64,000 nt of DNA, from assembly GCA_009746045.1 (NCBI GenBank), contig RPFO01000106.1, positions 1,509,711 to 1,573,710 of the forward strand. Direction: 5' to 3'. The notes beneath the pieces are model-generated. The model was not told the DNA's origin, made no database searches, and worked only from the letters and a program-made list of their open reading frames with translations. The position numbers were made by a program, and so were the translations under genes. Positions within the stretch are counted from its first letter, which is position 1. The number at the start of each line of letters is the position of its first letter. This document shows, piece by piece, positions 11,101 to 30,835 of the stretch. This stretch comes from Mesostigma viride (taxonomy: Eukaryota; Streptophyta; Mesostigmatophyceae; Mesostigmatales; Mesostigmataceae).

Positions 11101-11814
11101 CAGCCGTGCTGCGGGGGTTCGCGGGGGAAGGGTTTTGGAAGGGGGTTTGTGGGGGAGGGGGGAGGTTGGGGGGTCGTTTTTTGTGTGTGTGTTACAGAAA
11201 TTGAGGTCGGTACGATGATATTTGACATGTGGGATTGGCACTAGTGATACACGCTGTTTCCCATGAAGCTAATTCTGTGGCCGTCCCCTGTGTGGTGTTT
11301 GCGGCTTCTCCTCATCACCCGGTTTGCGTGTAGCTAGGCAGTTGACTTGGTTTATGAAATGCCTGCATAGGGCTTGTGCATCCGTATCTCCTGCTCTCTG
11401 GGTGGCGTGTGTGGTCTGCGAGGGTTTGCGGCACAAGTTGGAGGTAGTGCAGGCTTTTGATGGTGTTTTAGGACCTTGTTTGCTATGCCTAGTCTGTTGG
11501 GAAGTCCCTAACACGTCTGCCTGTGATTGCTCTTTTCATTTTTTTTTACTGCCTGCCTCGCCGGGCGTCTGCATGGCGTCGCCGCTCTTGCCACTGTCGC
11601 CCGCAGTGCCGCGGCGTCCGCCCCCGCCGTGACCGTGGTGGCCCTGTGCCCGGACATGGAGAACCCACTACTGCACACGTACAAGACCTCGCAGGGGCAC
11701 CAGGGGCGCCCCGCCGAGTTTGAGGTGTACGGTGACAAGGACGAGGTGGTGTACCAGTACCGCCCCCCTGTGCTGCCTGAGGACAGGCCTCTCCCCGGGA
11801 TGATGGGGAACTAA
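8110..11814 (+). CDS. Type I membrane protein with Met/Gly-rich and acidic luminal region; family unknown
   Basis: Exons: 8110-8187, 8434-8514, 8868-8918, 9022-11063 and 11607-11814, in phase throughout (about 819 aa). Exon 1 is a clear signal peptide (MTSFTVACRALVALLLVTC, then HVSANE). Exons 2-3 give a short ordered stretch with FPGAVKE and LGDTIAVSHQFYYK. Exon 4 is long: Pro/Gly/Asp-rich, then repeats of GGMM/GGPxGMM (about residues 160-205), acidic Glu/Asp and Ser runs, and near residues 730-748 a hydrophobic helix (VVALVGVLAATTVYLL). The last exon adds a 68-residue tail with VVYQYRPPVLPEDRPL. If the final intron is retained, TGA at 11065-11067 ends the protein just after the helix (751 aa). 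No known family recognised. The exon chain is well supported by phase; function is unknown. Confidence 0.75.
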
Positions 11815-12884
11815 AGGGGAACTAACGACCATGTTCCTAGTGACCCTGAGTTGGAGTCGTGGTTCCTAGTGAGGTGATGGGGTTGGGCTGTGTTCCTCGG
11901 AGGCATGCTTCTGTCCATGAGACACCAACCTGTGCGGAACCTTCGCTGTCACGTGGCATTGGGCAGCATTTGCATTATAGGTGGCATGGAGGTGGTGCGC
12001 CCTGCATGTGTTTTATTTTAACCTTTTGCTGTAGCAAAGTTGAGAAAATCTGGTATCGAAACAGTTTGATAGAGTAGGGGATGTCGGGGTAGATTCAAGA
12101 GCTCGCTGTCAGGAGGCATGTATGCCCTTTCTTTCAGCTTGTTATGACATGTTTGCGTCAGGTGGTTCACAGAATGCATTTCTCCGTGCCCGCCTGGTTG
12201 CTCGCACCCTTTCCCTTTTTGTTTGCTTGCTTACTTGCTGAGTGGCATGTAGTGTGCAAATTTTGTAAATAGCCGGAAAGGAAGGGGAAGGGGAAAGGTA
12301 TTTTTCTCTTTGGAATGTTTATATACATTATTTGTTCCTTGTTGTCCAATGGATGCATTGTTCCTTGCCGTTCATGATATTTGAGAAATTGTTATTGAGA
12401 CCACCATGCTGCATTAGCTGGCCAAGTCAGGATAATTTTTCTCTGTATACTAAGTGAGACGACTATTCCTTTATTACTGATCGAAGTAAAATAACAGCAC
12501 ATGAATAGCTACACGGGCGCAAGTGCTCAGCTAGGTCCAATGGCACGTGCTGTGCCATGCACGCTTGCGGCGCAAAGGACATGCACACGTGCGCGTACGT
12601 ACGTACGCCGGCGGTACGGCAGTCACGTGGGTATAATATATGTGTGGCGCCATGCATGCATGCTCTTCAAGGTGATGGTGACCCCCCCTTCCCTCATGCA
12701 TGCATGCATGCCACACTTGCCACACCGGCCGGTGCATGTGCAATCGGACCCGTCGAAACTGATACGGCGTGCCCTGTGCATGGGTGCAATATGACCGACC
12801 CGTGTGAGCATTACACTGCTATGGAGACGTGAGCAATTAATAAAGCAGAGCGCATCAAGCTAGGCAACTGACAGATAGCTAGGC
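11815..12884. other. Intergenic region downstream of the membrane-protein gene
   Basis: No coding signal is seen. The start is presumably the 3' UTR. Between 12540 and 12730 there is a cluster of ACGTACGTACG and ATGCATGCATGC palindromic strings. An AATAAA motif lies near 12838 but is too far away to assign to the gene. Confidence 0.6.
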
Positions 12885-13280
12885 TGGCAGATTAATTAAT
12901 CAAGTAGTTTAGAACATAACTCCGTTGGGAGCTTATGTAACACAAGCCCTGAGAGGGGGCATATATGAAGGAGAGGGGGCATATTGTTTCTTATACATTC
13001 TGAGCTATACTACGTGCAGGTGGGGCGATGTAAACCGCCACCTGCTCTGGGTGCATGCACATTAGGTGTGCACACCTGCACCACCGTGATGTATCTATGT
13101 ACCTAAAAAGGCCTGGCATATATGGGGTGGAAGATTATTATGGCTTGGCAATGGCTAGGGTGCATGGCATGTCAGCACGGAGAGCAACTCTAGCTGCATG
13201 GGCACAGCATGACTAAATAATGCTAGGCATCATCTGGTGTGGGGCTCATCTGCCTCATCATAGGCACACATTGGCTAGGC
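12885..13280 (-). mobile_element. Tail element (SINE-like / ORF1-element 3' region), minus orientation
   Basis: Reverse-oriented copy of the family at 17180-17625 and 62085-62416. It starts with TTAATTAAT, then AACATAACTCCGTTGGGAGC (the hairpin tail in reverse), GAGAGGGGGCATAT, the hairpin GTGTGCACACCTGCACC and AAGATTATTATGGCTTGGC, and ends in CATCTGGTGTGGGGCTCATC. Confidence 0.75.
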
Positions 13281-14262
13281 CTCTCCGTGATTTGGAAGAA
13301 GATGATGGACAAGGCCAAGTGGGCCCAGCAGAAGGTCAGCAAGAAGACAGAGGCCCTGGCGGTTGGGCTCACCAACTCACCGCCGCCCCTCTATCTCCTA
13401 GACGGCTCTCGAGTCCTGTATCGGGACCGCGTTAAGCTGCTGGGCAGCCTGCTCCCCAGCTGCGAGGCTGATGTGGACCATCGCATCTCCCTCGCCTGGC
13501 ACGCTTTACGCCAGTACCGGGCCCTGTGGCGCAAGCCCCTGGGCAAGATCGAGAAACAGGACCTGTTCAAGGTCCTCGTCCTTCCTGTTCTCACGTTTGG
13601 AGCCGAGACGTGGACCCTCACCGCCGACCTGGCCCGCAAGCTGGACGGCGCGGTCACCAGCATGCTTCGTTCCATTTTCAGAGTAGGATATGCTGCTCAT
13701 GTCCGCAATGAGGACCTGTACCAGGGCATGCCCTATATCACCAGCACCATTAAGCAACGCCGCCTGCAGCTTGTAGGGCACCTAGCTCGCACCAACCAGG
13801 TAGACACCTCACGTGGCCCCCCCGCAGGACTGCGACCAGCCCAGCCTGGCCGGCACCTCCTGACGTGGGCTGGGCCCAGTGATGTTAGACGCCGCAAGGC
13901 CCGCACCTTCAAGGAACAGCTAGTAGAGGACATGGGGGGCCTCGGCCTCTCCGTGATTTGGAAGAAGATGATGGACAAGGCCAAGTGGGCCCAGGTCATA
14001 GAGGACAATGAGCCCCCCCCAGTGGGGAAGCGCCCGCGCGTGTGCAATCCCGCGGGAGGCACGCCAGATAGCTCCCCCTAGGGCAGCGTGCGGCTGCCTA
14101 GATAGATGTTGAAGTTAGAATGCTGTTAGATAGATGTAGTATGTAGCCAATGTAGATCTATAGATTAGACCGGTAGGAATGTTTGCACCCATCCATCCAT
14201 CCATCGGGGTTAATGCTCCGTGACTCCCCAACGGGAGCACGAGTCTAATTAATTAATTAATT
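13281..14262 (+). pseudogene. 5'-truncated LINE reverse transcriptase, rearranged copy
   Basis: The frame 13239-14081 matches the C-terminal half of the LINE at 34207-35721 almost base for base (KTEALAVGLTNSPPPL, GAETWTLTADLARKLDGAVT, RRLQLVGHLARTNQVD). It lacks the RT core including YADD. Its first 45 bp (GLSVIWKKMMDKAKWAQ) duplicate the segment found again at 13942-13995, so two pieces of the same element were joined. It ends with the family tail ATCCATCCATCGGGGTTAAT, a GCTCCGT...ACGGGAGC hairpin and (TTAA)n. Confidence 0.88.
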
Positions 14263-14265
14263 AAT

Positions 14266-14546
14266 TAAGTGGGCCCAGGTCATAGAGGACAGCGAGCCCT
14301 CCCCTGTGGGGAAGCGCCCACGTGTGCAAACCCGCGGGAGGCACGCCGGACAGCTCCCGGCCCTAGGGCAGCGTGATGCTGTATAGATCGATGTTGTAGT
14401 TAGTAATGCTGTTAGATAGATGTCGTAGGTAGCTGATGTAGATAGCTAGCTTAGACCGGTAGGACTGTTTGCACCCACCCATCCATCCATCGGGGTTAAT
14501 GCTCCGTGACTCCCCAACGGGAGCACGAGTCTAATTAATTAATTAA
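14266..14546 (+). mobile_element. LINE 3'-end fragment with (TTAA)n tail
   Basis: Begins abruptly with AAGTGGGCCCAGGTCATAGA immediately after the TTAATTAATTAA tail of the preceding copy. It repeats the last 25 or so codons plus the 3' UTR, CCATCCATCGGGG motif, hairpin and tail. Differences from the neighbour (for example CACGTGTGCAAACCC) show an older, separate copy. Confidence 0.85.
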
Positions 14547-15185
14547 ATATGAGGCACACATGTACAGGGCTAAATAATGCTAATTCCGTCAGCTCAGTAT
14601 GGGGCCCATAATAGGCGTACATGTACAAGGCCCCGTTGGCTAGGCCTTACCGTGTTCATTCTACACTACTACTGCTATATAGACCCCTAAGCTGGGGTGG
14701 AGCCCTGGACCTGTGCTGAGGCAGCGGGGGTTCGGCTTGCCAGGGCTTGTGGCCGACGTTAAGATGGCCGCCCCCTTCCAGTACACCGGCTTCCGTCCCC
14801 GCCGTGGTCTGCCGGAGCTGAGGCGGGGCTGGAGGTAGGTCGGCCATCATAGCTCCCGTCGCCGTTGTTGATGCACCAGGATCAAGTCTTCGTCCAAGGT
14901 GTAGTGAGTCCTAGACTCGATCCGCTAGCTTGCGGCGTCTGAGGAACGAAATTAAATTCTTGTCCGCCGGGTTCTCAAAGATGAGCAGCAGCGGAGGCGC
15001 TCCCGCCTTACCCCGCGATATCGAGCGGGGAAGGCGGTGGGCATCCAGCTTGATCTCACCAATGAGGCCCATGTGCACAGCCAAGGATTTCTTTCTCAAA
15101 CACCTGTGCAAGCTTCACGGAGTTCTCACCTTCCACCAGGTCGAAGTCATCTAATTGACGATGACGTTAAGGCTGCACTTGTCAA
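14547..15185 (-). pseudogene. LINE ORF1-like relic, minus strand
   Basis: Read on the minus strand from about 15180 down. It shows FDLVEGEN-like remains, then MGLIGEIKLDAHRLPRSI, APPLLLIFENPADKNLISFL and RRRKLADRV, followed by DLTLAQ-like and VLEGGGHLNVGHKPW stretches in shifted frames. These blocks match the plus copy at 16300-17176. The layout (coiled N-terminal part, RRM-like middle, basic end) resembles LINE-1-type ORF1 RNA-binding proteins. It is broken by frameshifts. Confidence 0.65.
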
Positions 15186-15284
15186 GCTCAGCCATCCTGG
15201 CACGAGCCACGAGCCACTAGGTAGCCATGGCTGACGGCGGAGCTCATACCTTTCACGTTTGGGCACCAATTTAGAATTTAGCCA

Positions 15285-15575
15285 TGCTATGCCATGCAGA
15301 GAGATGCTCTCTGTCGAGCAGCCATGTCCTAGCTCTTGTATAGCCATGCTGATCTTCCTCCCTCACAGGCATGCTCCCCCCCTTACCCGGGCATAGCGTG
15401 ATAGACCATGAGGGTGCAGGTGCCCTGGTGCACCTAGAGCAAGGGTAGCTTACATTCCCACCCTTGCATGAAGTAGCCTAGGATGTATTAAAAGCCATAT
15501 GCCCCTTCTCAGGGATATGCGCTACATTGACTCCCAACGGAGCGATGTTGATAATTAATTAATTAATTAATTGGG
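15285..15575 (+). mobile_element. Tail element with hairpin and (TTAA)n end
   Basis: Plus-oriented copy: AGAGATGCTCTCTGTCGAG, TGTATAGCCATGCTGATCTT, GGTGCAGGTGCCCTGGTGCA, then GCCCCTTCTCAGGGATATG, CTCCCAACGGAG and ATAATTAATTAATTAATT. Same family as 17180-17625, 29840-30150 and 62085-62416. Confidence 0.8.
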
Positions 15576-16299
15576 CACCAAATTCGGCTATGATTATCAC
15601 AATCGCTTCGTCTTTCTAAGACATACACGCTGATATAATTTTCCGAAGCTGAAGTACGCAATATATGACGAGCAAATGCTCCTCTACGCAACGCAGCCTG
15701 GCGGCTGCGCTAAGCCCTGAAAATACGTCTGCAGATCCTGCATGCAGCTTCGCCCTCAGGTCCGGAAGGCAGCGGTGACACTAGTCACGCAGTGGTGGTC
15801 GCCCAAGATCCCTCCCGGCCGGTCTTGCCTCGCCCTCTGCATCACCTGCATGAGCCCAAGCGCGCAGTCGCCCAGGCGAACCTAGCTGCATGGTCTGAGC
15901 GCGACTTTGACGTCGACGTACAGGTTATTTTCCACCTCAGTGACGTCCTCAGGCCCGTCTTTTTTGACATGCCCCCCATATCATGATCAAGATACTGGAG
16001 CTCCGGTGTTCTACGGGTCACACGCCTCGCTCCTAGCTGGCCCTGTGCCAGCGACTCCACTCCAAAAACCACTTTTTCCGCAACGGAGTTGACGGCCGGT
16101 ATTCCCACCGTGGACTTGACCACCTGCCCGACTGGTCTCGCCCCCGCCTTCAGCTCAACGCCCGCCCTCTGTACCATCCTTATCAGCGCTCTGCCGAGGA
16201 ACTTCTGACCCCCGCCCCGGCCTTGACCGAATCCGGCACCTTCCTCCTCCACCTTCAAGAAGTCATCTCACAGCACGCGTGTCTCCCCTCGCTGCAGAT
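15576..16299. other. Unassigned repeat-flanked DNA
   Basis: Both strands have open stretches, but none starts or ends convincingly or resembles a family I know. Its position directly upstream of an ORF1 relic suggests it is the 5' part of that retroelement; this is inference from position only. Confidence 0.35.
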
Positions 16300-17625
16300 G
16301 TGGCAGCTGTGGGCCGCGGCACGCTGACTGCTGAGCTCCCCGCCATCTCCACTGCCACCTCCATGCACCCTCCTCGCCACCTCACCCCACCCCCCCATCG
16401 CCTAGCTCCACCGACCCCATCACCGCCCAGCTCCTTGACATCGACAAGCGCCTCCAGGTCAACACCATAGCCATTGAACTTGCCTGCAAAACACCGCAGG
16501 CCTCACCGCCCAGGCGGTAAAGGACATTGCCGCCAAGCCAGCCCCCGCTGGCCCGGCTGGCGATTCCCCAATCCCCTCCTGGGCACCCAGACCTGGGTGG
16601 ACATGCTCAAGCAACACACCACCTCTGTATACCACCTCCGCCGTCGCACTGAGCACAGCTCCTGCAGCAGACGCTCGACCTACGCGAGCAGGCCGAGCTT
16701 GCCAAGTGCAGCCAGCGTCATCGTCAAGAACTTCGACCTGGTGGAAGGTGAGAATTCCGGGAAGCTTGCACAGGCGTTTGAGAGAGAAATACTTGGTTGC
16801 ATGGGCCTCATCAATTGGTGAGATCAAGCTGGAGGACCACCGCCTTCCCCGCTCGCGGGGTAAGGCAGGGGCGCCTCCGCTTCTGCTCATCTTTGAGAAC
16901 CCGGCGGCCGGACACTATTTCGTTTCTCAGACGCTGCGCAAGCGGCTCGAGAAGACTCACTACAGGTGCCCTGGACGACGACTTGACCCTGGCGCAGCAA
17001 TAAGGGCGACGGGAGCTATGGCCGACCTACCTCCAGCTCCCGACGTACCGGCAGACCGCGGCGGGGAAGCCGGTTTGCTGGAAGGGGGAGGCCAGCTACG
17101 TCGGCCACAAGCCCGGCAAGCGGCCCCAGGACCTCCAGACACCCCAGCTGAGGGGAATACAGCAGTAGTAGTGTAGAATAGTCAGGCCTCGCCACCGCAC
17201 GGCCTTGTACATGTACGCCTACTACAGGCCCCATACCAGCTGATGCATGCCTTCATACCTTATTAGCCATGTACATGTGTGCCTATGATGTGCCCCACAC
17301 CAGATGATGCCTAGCTTTATTTAGTTATGCTGCATGTGCCCATGCAGAGAGTCACTCTCTGCTGAGAAGCCATGCCCTAGCCTTTGTATAGCCATGATGA
17401 CCTTCCACCCCATGCACGGCCTTTCTGACTCGAGAAAAGCTGCAATACATCATGGTGGTGCAGGTGCACTTGGTGTGCACACCTAGAGCAGGCGTAGTTT
17501 ACATCCTACCCTTGCAGGAAGTAGCCCAGAATGTATTAAAAGCTGTATGCCCCTTCTCAGGGATATGTGCCACACATACCCCCAGCGGAGTTATGTTCTT
17601 AATTAACTAATGAATTAATTGTCAA
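16300..17625 (+). mobile_element. ORF1-only non-LTR element: ORF1 relic joined to hairpin/(TTAA)n 3' region
   Basis: Broken frames spell an ORF1-like protein: LLDIDKRLQVNTIAIELACK, QTWVDMLKQHTTS, DLREQAELAKC, VIVKNFDLVEGENSGKLAQA, EIKLEDHRLPRSRGKAGA, PPLLLIFENPA, FVSQTLRKRLEKTHYRC and LDDDLTLAQQ. Directly after it, from about 17176, comes the shared 3' region ending CCCAGCGGAG and TTAATTAACTAATGAATTAA. No reverse transcriptase lies between ORF1 and the tail, so this looks like a non-autonomous, ORF1-bearing element mobilised in trans. Family naming (LINE-1-type ORF1) is inferred from layout. Confidence 0.68.
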
Positions 17626-17812
17626 GCTGGGCCTCCTCGCGGAGGTCGAGCGTCTGCTGCCAAGTGAGCTGTGCTGCGACGGCGAAGGTGGTGGCTCAGA
17701 TGGTGTGGTGCTTCAGCATGTCCGCCCAGGTCTGGGTGGGGGGAGCATCATCGGCAGGGCCAGCAGGTGCTGGCCGGGCGGCAATGTCCGTCCTTCACCT
17801 GTTCATGCACGG
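17626..17812 (-). pseudogene. ORF1 N-terminal fragment, minus strand
   Basis: On the minus strand it encodes TQTWADMLKHHTIW and QTLDLREEAQL, equivalent to QTWVDMLKQHTTS and DLREQAELAKC of the copy at 16560-16700. It starts right after the preceding tail element, so two copies lie tail to head in opposite directions. Confidence 0.6.
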
Positions 17813-19237
17813 AGGTCTCGAGATCTGCATACGCGCTTGCTTCTATGCCCCGCTATAGCTCATGCATGCATGCCTGATGTATACCAACCTATGTCTCCAA
17901 TGTATGGCCCTTGTTGGATGCCTCATGCCTTGATATTTACTGCGCATGCCGACAACTAAGTAAATTTGTTGAAAAACAAAGATCGATGTGCGTGTAAATT
18001 GGTAATTGTGACACTCATCACCGGTGAAATAAAATGTGTGTGCGTGAGTAACATTCAGTACAACGATGATGCACATACGTACTAATGACGAACTCGACAG
18101 CTAGCTACATAAGCTAGGGACAATGTCCTGGGGCTACTCTGTGGTCCATACACGGCCAGGACAATTCCAGATAACAGTATAAACTGTATTGCACATGGTG
18201 ATTCACTGCTCTCACCATATTCGTATGTGCCCTCTGACAGGTAGATGAACCACCACGCCAAGCATCACTGTGCAGCAATGCCTCCCCTATATGTGTCCAG
18301 CAAAAGACGTGTAGTGCTCATCATTGAACACATTGGTAGTCGACAGCGCGGTTTTGCAGCTGTCTATAGGAAACGTGGCGCAGGCATGTAGCTGCCTGCT
18401 GCCAGACGCATGCTTCACAGCTGGGATCTCTTCAGCTGTACTCAGGGGGTACATACGGCCGCTCACGTTGCGGCATTTTCACTCTTAGCACCCTCTAGAG
18501 ATACGTTTGGAAACGGAGATCACATGAAGCGCAAGGCACAATTCAACAAGACAAGGCAGAGGTCCTCCTCTCCCCCACCCAGGCAGGCCTCAGATATGAC
18601 ATGACGTGATAGACTGGACGCCAGTACTGGCAACACCTGAAAATGTCCCAGGGAAGTAATGGCGGGAGAGTACGCGTGCACGGCTGTCAGCCTTGCCAGT
18701 GCCTGTTGCCTTGTCATGAAAGACAGCAAGGCCGGCATAGGCAACGACATGTGCAAGCATCCTTTATCATCAACGCTGCCACAGATCTGGGGACAAATCC
18801 TCGTTCTCTCGAAGCCATTAGTGCATCCTTTGCACTTTGGAGGGGTGGGATTTCACCATTCTAACAGGCACCCTTGCATTCGCCCACTGTCAGGGGGGCC
18901 CGTTCAGGATGTCTTCGTTGGCAGATGCCCTGACGAAATAGGCCCATGCAAAGACGACCCATGGCCGAGAGTTACATCTGATAACGCACCTGCAGGCTGT
19001 GTTCACGCCAGCTGGGGGGCATCTGCTTGTGACAGACGCCCATTTGGTGCAGGGGCGAGATTGTCTGAAAAGCCATCTGGGGGCCCATGGCCTTGTCAAT
19101 ATGGCCTTGTTGACAAATGTTGCATGATCAAATTGGCCTTGGTAGGGGCGTGCCTGGGAGGAAACTGCCTGCGAGTAAACGACCTGGGTGGGAACGGTAT
19201 CGATGGGAGGGAGGGGCCCGGCTTAAACAGCATCCGC
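17813..19237. other. Region downstream of the nucleotidyltransferase gene
   Basis: No gene is supported. A plus frame of 213 codons (18659-19300) has no family resemblance and ends antisense to the coding C-terminus of the neighbouring gene. The part next to 19238 probably contains that gene's 3' UTR. Confidence 0.5.
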
Positions 19238-28187
<8,950 letters not shown>

Positions 28188-28918
28188 ACTGACTTATGCT
28201 GTGCAATTGTTGCTATGATAATGTCGCATCTAAACGTCAATTACCCCCCCCTCCTCCCCAAGAAACCGAGGAGAACTCATGGCATGCCAACCAAACCTAA
28301 CAATTACCGGGCAATTCCTTTCTTTGGCCATCAACTTTCCTTGCCATTACTCGCCATTGGAACTCATTATCGCGTTGGGAAATCCCGCGAGGAACCCATC
28401 CCTCGCGGGCTCGTCAATCGTCACGCACCAACTACCAAGTCACCATAACAAATCCATGTCAAATCTTTTTATCGACGTCTGGCTGTGGCATGTTGGATTT
28501 GTTGTGAGTTGTCTCGACATCTCGACCTGGCCCGGATGTCGCCCTCATGTGCCAGCCGGCAGCACCTCGTTGTCTGGATAGAACTGTCACGTCTTGCAAA
28601 CGCGCAACAGCGCACCGACTACCGAGTCCCGCCGCGAGAGCTCGAGTCCCGCCTCGTACCCGCGCCGCGGCGCGGCGGGCCGTTCATTGTCGGGACTCGG
28701 GACCAACTTACTACGGTGAAAATAAATGAGTGGTCGAGGGGACTAGGGACCTAGTCCAAACTGCAGGTGCGGCCTAGGATGTAACTGTAAGGGATTTAAT
28801 CCCACTTGTGAAAGTCGGTCGATGGCCGCCGGGGACTGACTGCCGGCCGAGTCGGCTGACGGACTGAGTCGGCCGCCGTCCCGTCCGTCCAACGAGTACC
28901 GCCCGGCCAATGAATCAC
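28188..28918. other. Upstream region of the HESO1-like gene
   Basis: Start-proximal 5' UTR and presumed promoter on the minus strand. No TATA box is obvious. 28485-28754 is open on the plus strand but resembles no family. 28800-28910 is rich in CGGCCG/GTCGGC strings. Confidence 0.5.
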
Positions 28919-29008
28919 CGACTGTTCTTCGTGTATGTGTGTATGCGTTCCCTCTTTTCCTTCTTAGTTTTGGTTGTTGTTGGTGGTGGTGTGTGTGTCA
29001 GTGTGTGT

Positions 29009-29050
<42 letters not shown>

Positions 29051-29275
29051 CCTATCAACCTTTCTTGTTACCCTCCGTCTCCCTCCATGGATGTCTTCCT
29101 AGAGATAGCCACGTACACGCGGCTCCCGCGGCTTTCGCGTCTTTCCTCTCAGACAACTACCCTAGTCCTTCCACGGCGTTGGATCACCCTGCGTCCAGGC
29201 ATAGTGATAGTTGTCTCACTGTTCACAATTCATAATAAATATATTGTCTGGTTGTCTCATTGATATTGTCTCGGG
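28919..29275 (+). mobile_element. Dispersed element, copy 1, containing a (GT)n block
   Basis: Shares with 32640-33085 (inverted) CTTCGTGTATxxxTGTATGCG, TTCCCTCTTTTCCTTCTT, GTTTTCCCTATCAACCTTTC, GGCTTTCGCGTCTTTCCTCT, CAGACAACTACC, CCTTCCACGGCGTTGGATC and TGCGTCCAGGCATA. The middle is a (GT)n run at about 29007-29046. It ends near ATAGTTGTCTCACT. Coding capacity is not seen. Confidence 0.8.
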
Positions 29276-29839
29276 CCGGTCAACCTTCAAAACGCCCGGG
29301 CCACGTGTGGCAGTGCAGTCAATGGCCCGGTGACGATGTCTGATATGAAATTCCTTTACTTCACTTGTTGTGGTACAGCACCCAAGTAAACATAATTCTT
29401 GTCGTGTGATTCTCCCGATTTCTGGCCTGCGCTGGTTGTCTCCTTCATAATTCAAGATTCATGTAGATCCTATTCAGGGAGTTGGAACCGGCCTAGTAGC
29501 TGTGACTCTCTGCAATGGAGGCGTGCGTGAATGAATGAATGATCATGAATCAATGAATCCTTGTTGTATCGACCATTGCCATATCCGCAAGTTTACGCAG
29601 TCTATGCGTTTTAAAAAATCTGCCACGGAACTGTGTTTCTGTTTTTATATATCAAGGAGACAACTAGCACATATATAGTTGTCTCCTTCATATAGTTGTC
29701 TCACTATAGCTGCGTCTCTCATCATATCTTTTGCGTCCGAGCCCCAAATTCAGTCAGATCACTTGCATTCAATAAATTAAATTAAAAATCAAATTATAAC
29801 ATGCCTCCGTGGGTAGATCATGTAGCACATATTCCTTGA
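29276..29839. other. Intergenic DNA with GTTGTCTC inverted motifs
   Basis: No gene. Motifs GTTGTCTC or GAGACAAC occur several times (29250, 29435, 29658, 29679, 29695). A perfect 12-bp inverted repeat, AAGGAGACAACT / AGTTGTCTCCTT, sits at 29654-29665 and 29677-29688. Confidence 0.6.
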
Positions 29840-30150
29840 TGGGTGGTTACCAGCTATATAGCCTATAGCCACATACCTGCACCCCATATGTCATGCAGGC
29901 CTTCTAGGCCCTCTCCTCAAGCCGCCTTGTGCATGTGCCTGTGCTTGTTTAGGAGGCATGAACCATGTCATGGCGGTGCAGGTGCACCTTGTGCACCCAG
30001 AGCAGGTGATAGTTGTACATCCTACACCTGCAGGTTGTCGCCCTGATTGTATTACAAACCCATAGATGCCCCTTTCTCATGCAGGCCTATCTATGTGTTA
30101 CATATGCTCCCCACGGAGCTACTATGATTTTAATTAATTAATTAATTGAT
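29840..30150 (+). mobile_element. Tail element with hairpin and (TTAA)n end
   Basis: Closest relative of 62085-62416: CCCCATATGTCATGCAGGCC, GTGCAGGTGCACCTTGTGCA, CCTGCAGGTTGTCGCCCTGA, then GCTCCCCACGGAGC and TTAATTAATTAATTAATTG. Confidence 0.85.
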
Positions 30151-30239
30151 GGGTGGGTGGAGGTGGAGGAAGCTGCGTAATCGAACTAGCCTAACTCTAC
30201 TAAGCTACCTAGTCTATAAAATCCTAACTACACTACTCA

Positions 30240-30835
30240 GCAAAACGCCCCTTCCTCTTGGGGGGGGGTGGCTTGCCCACAAGGGCTGGCGTGCATGTGA
30301 GCCTGGACAATCTTCTGCCACCGCTTCTTGTTCTGCATGGCAGTCCAAAGAAGGGAGAGGGAGTGGATGCGGTGTTCAAACTGAGCTGGGACCACTAGCT
30401 AGGTCGACCGGCAACATCTGGGTGTAGTTCATGGCAGGTTTACCTAGCTTCCTGGGAATGTCCTTGGGGCCAGGCCAGGTCAAAATATGCCACCCTAGGG
30501 TTGGCCAACTGCCAAGCCGATGGGGGCCGGCCAGACCAAGGGCGGTGTCGACCTAGCTGCATGCTCCTAGCTGCATGGTGCGAGCAAGATGTCCTACACA
30601 TGCTATATCCTACGCTGCCTAATCTCGTCCGAAATACGAGGCATGCCCTGATACAAAGACACTAATGACCTACTACGCTTAATTGGAAAACCCTACATTC
30701 AGGACCTGCGGAGCATCCTGTAAAACACGGGCGCCGTCTAGCTTAGCTGCCAGTGTGTCCGTGTCAGAGTGTCCACGCCTCGGCGCCATATGTAAACACC
30801 GTGAGGAAAAGGACCTTGCATTCGATGCGCCTTCA
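30240..30835 (-). pseudogene. LINE RT C-terminal relic, minus strand
   Basis: On the minus strand the blocks KVLFLTVFTYGAEAWTL (compare KVLVLPVLTYGAETWTL at about 35230) and MQNKKRWQKIVQAH appear, separated by stops and shifted frames. This is the C-terminal half of the same RT superfamily but a different, older lineage than 34207-35721. Confidence 0.7.
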
